From: CAZKGE01 sp964541695
Lineage (GTDB): Bacteria > Bacillota > Clostridia > Christensenellales > CAG-138
Direction of reading: 5' to 3'
Length of the DNA stretch: 26,432 bases
Assembly: GCA_964541695.1 (NCBI GenBank)
Contig: CAZIRB010000023.1
Coordinates: forward strand, 1-26,432
Numbering within the stretch: the first letter of the stretch is position 1; each line of letters opens with the position of its first letter. The notes beneath the pieces were generated by a model. That model searched no databases. It had not been told where the DNA came from and saw nothing but the letters and a program-made list of their open reading frames with translations. A program made the position numbers and the translations under genes. Shown one piece after another: positions 22,490 to 26,432 of this stretch.

Positions 22490-23056
22490 TCAGGTCTGCG
22501 CCGGTTCGCCGGCCGCGTCCATGCCGACGCGCGCGTCGACAAAACCGCGGAGCTTCTCCATCTCCGGCTTGAACACCTTGATCGAGACGACGCTGTTCTT
22601 CTGGGAGATGCATTCCCGGATCTGCTTGATCTCGCGCTGGTCGTCGGCCGAGTAACCGACGACGAAAATCAGCGCGCGCTTATGCCGGAACGGATTCGCC
22701 TTGAGATAATCGAGCAGCGCGGCGGACGCGGAGCCGAAATAGGCCGGCGAGCCGAAGGCCAGCAGGTCGAACTCCTCGACATCGTACGGGAGTCCCTCCG
22801 CGGGATGGTTGACCGTCACGTCGTACCCGCGCCTAGCAAGCTCCTCCGCCACAATATCGGCGGCGCGGTCCATCGAGTCGTGTTTGGAGCGGCAGTACAG
22901 CAACAGCGCGCGCTTGGCAGGTTCGGCGCCGTCCCCCGCGCGGCGGACGGTTCTCTCGTGCGGCTTCTGCTTGCGCTTGCTCAAATTCTGATAGGACCGC
23001 AATACCAGGAGTATCGCGATCAGGGCTAAAATACCGATGACTTTCCAAATCCACAT
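22490..23056 (-). CDS. Membrane-anchored flavodoxin-like protein
   Basis: This 188-residue protein has an N-terminal hydrophobic helix (about 4-22), a short basic linker (KRKQKPHERTVRR) and a flavodoxin-like domain from about residue 48. The domain has a beta strand ALLLYCRS, a helix AADIVAEELARRGYDVTV, and FGSPAYFGSASAALLDYL, resembling the FMN-binding loops of flavodoxins. The classical T/S-x-T-G-x-T phosphate loop is not clean (SKHDSMDRA), so FMN binding is uncertain. AGGAGG precedes the ATG; the gene is 43 bases downstream of deoR. The anchor would place it on the cytoplasmic face, as an electron carrier or reductase. Confidence 0.8.
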   Translation of the reverse strand: MWIWKVIGILALIAILLVLRSYQNLSKRKQKPHERTVRRAGDGAEPAKRALLLYCRSKHDSMDRAADIVAEELARRGYDVTVNHPAEGLPYDVEEFDLLAFGSPAYFGSASAALLDYLKANPFRHKRALIFVVGYSADDQREIKQIRECISQKNSVVSIKVFKPEMEKLRGFVDARVGMDAAGEPAQT

Positions 23057-23099
23057 GAACTGGCCTCCTGTGCCGGCGGCGGGAGCGACGCGCTATATT

Positions 23100-23858
23100 T
23101 TATGCGCAGATGACCCGGACGCCGTGGCTCTCGAGCTGCGCGATGTCCTCGTGCGGGATGCTCCTGTCCGTGATGACCGCGTACAGGTCCTCGATTCCCG
23201 CGAATCGGACGAAGGCGGTCTGATGAAACTTCGTGTAGTCGGCCAAACAGACCGCTCTGTCGGCGACCGCGATCATCGCCTTCTTGACGTCGGCCTCCTC
23301 CGCCGAGAAGACCATGAGCCCCTTCTCGATCGAGATCGTGCTGGTGCCCAAGAACGCGATCGTCGCGTGATACTCCTTCAACGTGCGGATCGCGTCCGGC
23401 CCGATGAACGAATAGTGCGTGTCCGTCTTGAGCCGCCCGCCAGTCACATACAGCGTGACGGTCTCCGACGTGCAGAGCTCGTTGACGATTGAAAGATCGT
23501 TCGTGATGACGATGATCTTCTTTTTCTTGAGGAGCTTGGTCAGCTCGAGCGTCGTCGTGCCGTTGTCGAGAATCACGACGTCCCCGTCGTGGATCAGCTC
23601 ATTGGCCGCCTGCGCGATACGCATCTTTTCGTCGATGTGGAGCTTGCGCCTGCTCTTGATCGGGAATACGCTGTTGCTGGCGACCTTGAGGATCGCCCCG
23701 CCGCGGACCCGCTCCAACAAACCCATCTCTTCCATTTTGTTGAGATCGTGGCGGATGGTCTTCTCCGTCACGTTGTGCAATTTGCTGAGGGATTTGACGT
23801 CTACGCTGCCGTCCTCCTCCAGCATTTCACAGATGTCCTGCATTCTCTTAACCTGCAT
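23100..23858 (-). CDS. DeoR-family transcriptional regulator
   Basis: This is a sugar-phosphate-responsive repressor, 252 residues from ATG 23858 (GGAGGCG upstream; seven extra codons are possible). The N-terminal winged helix-turn-helix is at about 4-57, with VDVKSLSKLHNVTEKTIRHD followed by the DeoR-typical ERVRGGA wing. The DeoRC sensor domain (about 75-235) carries NGTTTLELTKLL and a FLGTSTISIEKGL loop typical for sugar-phosphate effectors. It lies upstream of the flavodoxin gene and 1 kb from the PTS operon. GTTCGAWAT-like sites in front of the PTS, HPr and E1 operons fit this family's operators, so it is the best local candidate for their control. Confidence 0.92.
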   Translation of the reverse strand: MQVKRMQDICEMLEEDGSVDVKSLSKLHNVTEKTIRHDLNKMEEMGLLERVRGGAILKVASNSVFPIKSRRKLHIDEKMRIAQAANELIHDGDVVILDNGTTTLELTKLLKKKKIIVITNDLSIVNELCTSETVTLYVTGGRLKTDTHYSFIGPDAIRTLKEYHATIAFLGTSTISIEKGLMVFSAEEADVKKAMIAVADRAVCLADYTKFHQTAFVRFAGIEDLYAVITDRSIPHEDIAQLESHGVRVICA

Positions 23859-23932
23859 TTGGTCGCCTCCACACCACATTTCCCCGGTTACGATCGCAAA
23901 ACCGTCGTTTTCAGCGTTATTCTTTCATATCC

Positions 23933-23947
23933 ACTATGTTACATAGT
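23933..23947. promoter_or_regulatory. Palindrome upstream of deoR
   Basis: ACTATGT-T-ACATAGT has perfect 7-bp arms. It overlaps a promoter-like TTGATA on the minus strand ahead of deoR and may be an autoregulatory site. It differs from the GTTCGAWAT sites. Apart from this and the hairpin at 24091-24135, the 23859-24179 gap has no identified feature. Confidence 0.45.
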
Positions 23948-24090
23948 ATATCAATGTCCGCTAAACTTCAAGGAGTTTCGTTATCATCGGGCGCTCGGGG
24001 CCGCCAAAAAAGTCCGGGGCCGCCGTGTCAGCCGGTCCGTTCGGCGGTCTTTGGCGTCCCGGCGGGTTCCGCATGCAATATGGACCGAAG

Positions 24091-24135
24091 CGGGCGAAGC
24101 CGGCGCATGATCGGTATGCACCGGCTTTGCCCGCC
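24091..24135. other. Long near-perfect hairpin downstream of the E1 operon
   Basis: Arms of 19 bases (GCGGGCGAAGCCGGCGCAT and a complement with two mismatches) flank a 7-base loop. It is 45 bases past the E1 beta stop on the minus strand. No T-run follows directly, so it is a possible but atypical terminator or a palindromic repeat. Confidence 0.55.
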
Positions 24136-24179
24136 GGAGGGGGAAAGCGTGTGTATGGGTCAAAACCGGTTCTGTTCCA

Positions 24180-25157
24180 TTAGCCGACGAGCCGGCGCAC
24201 CGCGTCCGCGATCGTATCCTTTGTGGGATAGAACGCGTCCTCGCAGTTCGGCGCAAACGGGATGATCATGTCCGGCGCCGCGACGCGCCTGACCGGGCCC
24301 TTCAGCGCGTCAAAGGCTTTCTCGCACACGATCGCGCTGATCTCCGCGCCGTAGCCGCCCGTCAGCGAGGCCTCGTGCACGACGACAAGCCGCCCGGTCC
24401 TGCGGACGGAACTCAATATCAGCTCCTCGTCGATGGGTTTAAGCGTCCTCGGGTCGACGATCTCCGCCTCGATGCCCTCACGGGACAGCAACTCCGCCGC
24501 CTCGAGCGATCTATGGACCATCCAGCCGGTCGCGACGATCGTGACGTCTCTGCCGGCGCGCTTGATGTCGCCCTTGCCCAGCGGGACGATATAATCGCCG
24601 TCCGGAACCTCGCCCGAGACCGTTTTGTACAGATACTTCTGCTCAAAGAACAGCACGGGGTTGTTGCTGCGGATGGCGGCCTTCATCAGCCCCTTCGCGT
24701 CATAGGGCGTCGACGGCATGACGATCGTCAGGCCGGGCGAGTTCAGAAACGCCGCCTCGGGGCTCTGCGAGTGGTTGAAAGAGTACCGCCCGCCGCCGCC
24801 GTACGCGGTGCGGATCACGAGCGGCACCTTCGTGTCGTCGCCGATGATGTAGCGCATCTTGTTCGCCTGGTTTGCGATCTGATCCGCGCACACGAACAGA
24901 AAGTCCGCGAACATGATCTCGGCGACCGGGCGCTCGCCCATCATGGCCGCGCCGATGCACGAGCCGAGCAGCGCCGTTTCGGAGATCGGGCTGTTGATCA
25001 CGCGCTCGCGGCCGAACTCCTCAAAAAGCCCCGCCGTCACGCCGTAGCAGCCGCCGTACTCGGCGATGTCCTCGCCGATTAAATAGACCGACGGGTCCCT
25101 TTTCATCTCCTCGCGGAGCGCCTGCTTGATCGCCGCCAGATACGTCATATTAGCCAT
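24180..25157 (-). CDS. TPP-dependent 2-oxo acid/acetoin dehydrogenase E1 beta subunit
   Basis: This is the beta subunit (325 residues) of an alpha2beta2 E1 component of the pyruvate/acetoin dehydrogenase type. It decarboxylates a 2-oxo acid, or cleaves acetoin, on thiamine diphosphate. Visible motifs are GEDIAEYGG, RVINSPISET, GGGGRYSFNHSQSPEAAF, GLTIVMPSTPYDAKGL and VDPRTLKPID, all standard for the family. The ATG at 25157 is preceded by GGGAGG and overlaps the alpha gene by eight bases. No E2 or E3 gene follows. The substrate cannot be separated between pyruvate, acetoin and a longer 2-oxo acid on sequence alone. Confidence 0.93.
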   Translation of the reverse strand: MANMTYLAAIKQALREEMKRDPSVYLIGEDIAEYGGCYGVTAGLFEEFGRERVINSPISETALLGSCIGAAMMGERPVAEIMFADFLFVCADQIANQANKMRYIIGDDTKVPLVIRTAYGGGGRYSFNHSQSPEAAFLNSPGLTIVMPSTPYDAKGLMKAAIRSNNPVLFFEQKYLYKTVSGEVPDGDYIVPLGKGDIKRAGRDVTIVATGWMVHRSLEAAELLSREGIEAEIVDPRTLKPIDEELILSSVRRTGRLVVVHEASLTGGYGAEISAIVCEKAFDALKGPVRRVAAPDMIIPFAPNCEDAFYPTKDTIADAVRRLVG

Positions 25158-26136
25158 GGATCTCATCCTCCCGGTACAGCATGCAGTTCGGGTTCAGCGT
25201 TTCCTCCACGCTCGGATACGGGCATTCCTCCGATATCCGGATGGCCTCCCGAATCTCGCGCTCGACGCTCTCCTTCATATCCACAGCTTCCTCGGCGCTT
25301 AAAATATTCGCGGCCAGAAGATAGTTTTCAAATTTGATCAGGCAGTCGTCCTGCCGCCAGCGCAGCATCTCGTCCGGCGTGCGGTACACGTTCTGGTCGT
25401 TGCCGGAATGGCCGGACCAGCGGTACGCGCGGACCTCGACGAGCGACGGACCCTCGCCGCGCCTTGCGCGCTCGACCGCCCTGTGGACGGTTTCGTACGT
25501 TTCCAGCACGTCGTTTCCGTTTGCGATATAGCCGGGGAAACCGTAGGCCTTCGCCCGGTCCGCCAGGATGTCGAGCTTGAGGATGTCCGACGTCGGCGTC
25601 GACCAGGCGTAGTGGTTGTTTACGATGCAGAACACGATCGGCAGGTTATACACCGCCGCGAAGTTCATCGCCTCATGCACCGCGCCCTCGTTGCTGCAGC
25701 CGTCGCCGATGATGTTGACGACCACGCTGTCGCTGCCGTTCCTCTTATTGGCAAACGCGACGCCGTTGGCGATCGCCGTCGACGCGCCCAGCACAGGGTT
25801 CGGCGGGAGGATGTGCTTCTTCAGATCGCCAAAATGCATGACTCGCGTCCGGCCCTTCGAGTGGCCGCAGTCCTTTGCATAGAGCATGCCCATGACCTCG
25901 AGCGTGGTCATTCCGCCCGCCAGCATCGCCCCGAGGTCCCGGTACGAGGGCGAGATATAGTCCTGCTCCGACAGCGCCATCGTGATGCCGACGGAGGCGC
26001 CTTCCTCCCCCACGCCCGCGTGGATGCTGCCGATGATGCGCTTCTGCTTATTCAGTTCGGTCGCGGTCTCGTCGAATCGGCGCGTTAAATACATCATTCG
26101 GAACATGCTGCATAGCTTTTCTTTGCTCAATCCCAT
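25150..26136 (-). CDS. TPP-dependent 2-oxo acid/acetoin dehydrogenase E1 alpha subunit
   Basis: This is the catalytic alpha subunit, 328 residues from ATG 26136 with AGGAGG 7 bases upstream. The TPP-binding motif begins GDG (144-146) and ends NN (173-174). Also present are GSIHAGVGEEGASVG, SPSYRDLGAML and the YRWSGHSGNDQ segment equivalent to the regulatory loop of other E1 alpha subunits. The protein is cytoplasmic and should form a tetramer with the beta subunit encoded next. An excellent promoter lies 40-70 bases upstream. Relatives in anaerobes include acetoin dehydrogenase AcoA and pyruvate dehydrogenase PdhA. Confidence 0.93.
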   Translation of the reverse strand: MGLSKEKLCSMFRMMYLTRRFDETATELNKQKRIIGSIHAGVGEEGASVGITMALSEQDYISPSYRDLGAMLAGGMTTLEVMGMLYAKDCGHSKGRTRVMHFGDLKKHILPPNPVLGASTAIANGVAFANKRNGSDSVVVNIIGDGCSNEGAVHEAMNFAAVYNLPIVFCIVNNHYAWSTPTSDILKLDILADRAKAYGFPGYIANGNDVLETYETVHRAVERARRGEGPSLVEVRAYRWSGHSGNDQNVYRTPDEMLRWRQDDCLIKFENYLLAANILSAEEAVDMKESVEREIREAIRISEECPYPSVEETLNPNCMLYREDEIHG

Positions 26137-26178
26137 ACGGTTCCTCCTAAAACGGCACACAATCTGCATTCAAAAAGT

Positions 26179-26206
26179 ATTATACCATCAAATCGAACAT
26201 TGTCAA
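26179..26206 (-). promoter_or_regulatory. Promoter of the E1 operon with embedded operator-like motif
   Basis: Perfect TTGACA (26201-26206) and TATAAT (26179-26184) on the minus strand with a 16-base spacer. The spacer contains ATGTTCGATTTG; on the plus strand the 10-mer ATCGAACATT (26192-26201) is identical to one in the HPr operator (14138-14147). A repressor bound here would cover the promoter. Confidence 0.8.
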
Positions 26207-26212
26207 ACCAAA

Positions 26213-26239
26213 TTCAAACATTTATGAACATGTTTTGAA
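26213..26239. promoter_or_regulatory. Inverted repeat upstream of the E1 promoter
   Basis: TTCAAACAT (26213-26221) faces ATGTTTTGAA (26230-26239), a near-perfect dyad just beyond the -35 box. It may be an activator or accessory operator site. Confidence 0.45.
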
Positions 26240-26322
26240 GGTGCGGATGGTGCGGTAGGGGTGGGATGTGGGTATAGATTGCGGGGTACAATGCGGGGAC
26301 GAGGTACGGCGGTATGGCGCGA

Positions 26323-26432
26323 GGGTGGGCTACGGCGCGGGGGTGGGCTACGGCGCGGGGCTCCGCCCCGCACCCTGCCAAAGGGGGTTTCCTCCTTTGG
26401 TGGGGTGCAGGGGCAAAGCCCCTGCGGGGAAA
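26323..26432. repeat. Tandem and palindromic repeats, right edge
   Basis: GGGTGGGCTACGGCGCGG is perfectly repeated twice (26323-26340 and 26341-26358). Next come the palindromes GCGGGGCTCCGCCCCGC, CCAAAGG/CCTTTGG and GCAGGGG-CAAAG-CCCCTGC. The order, CCAAAG...CTTTGG followed by a purine-rich GGGG dyad, resembles that at the left edge. The stretch 26240-26322 is GC-rich and simple with no gene. Confidence 0.7.

Noticed and set aside
23895..23915. CcpA cre site upstream of deoR
   Set aside because: TGAAAACG is followed by ACGGTT, so the second half does not fit the consensus palindrome well enough.

Overview
The window looks like a chromosome segment from a high-GC anaerobic Firmicute, probably a gut-type member of class Clostridia. 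The basis is AGGAGG-type ribosome sites on nearly every gene, an HPr that keeps the regulatory serine, a lactose/cellobiose-type PTS, a DeoR-family regulator, an oxygen-sensitive glycyl radical enzyme (GRE) and intrinsic terminators. A genus cannot be assigned. I see no tRNA, rRNA, CRISPR array, transposase, integrase or phage gene.

Layout. (1) 1-303: palindromic intergenic repeats and the liv terminator. (2) 304-5268, minus strand: a complete branched-chain amino-acid type ABC importer (binding lipoprotein, LivH, LivM, LivG, LivF) with its promoter at about 5350. (3) 5487-7822: a monoacylglycerol-lipase-like hydrolase (minus), a drug/metabolite exporter (plus), and decayed copies of the exporter's 3' end. 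(4) 7869-13728, minus strand: a five-gene operon, in transcription order two amidohydrolase-2 family proteins (here D' and C'), a 4-hydroxybutyrate-dehydrogenase-like iron alcohol dehydrogenase, a GRE and its activase. (5) 14074-15665, plus strand: an HPr gene, then a structured leader with two terminators, then a SAM methyltransferase. (6) 15764-21836, minus strand: an eight-gene operon in the order PTS IIC, IIB, SIS-domain protein, IIA, then four amidohydrolase-2 proteins D, C, B, A. (7) 22490-23858, minus strand: a DeoR regulator and a membrane-anchored flavodoxin-like protein. (8) 24180-26136, minus strand: TPP-dependent dehydrogenase E1 alpha and beta with no E2 or E3 in view. (9) 26140-26432: promoter and palindromic repeats of the same general class as at the left edge.

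The most unusual feature is the set of six small (236-245 residue) amidohydrolase-2 paralogues. They form three adjacent pairs, D-C, B-A and D'-C', each with a B/D-type gene first and an A/C-type gene second, and overlapping or nearly touching. Metal-ligand positions align almost without gaps. A keeps all five expected ligands, B has lost one, C and C' keep the late ligands but lose one or both of the N-terminal HxH histidines, and D and D' have lost nearly all. This suggests heteromeric enzyme/pseudoenzyme complexes.

The PTS would import and phosphorylate an unknown sugar-like compound, and the SIS protein would isomerise or deglycate it. The amidohydrolase pairs, GRE and alcohol dehydrogenase could process products further. 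Promoter-proximal copies of a GTTCGAWAT-like motif, resembling DeoR/GlpR operators, occur at the PTS operon, the HPr gene and the E1 operon, and a weaker version at the GRE operon. This suggests one regulon, with the DeoR protein at 23100-23858 as the best local candidate regulator. The substrate is not determinable from sequence alone.
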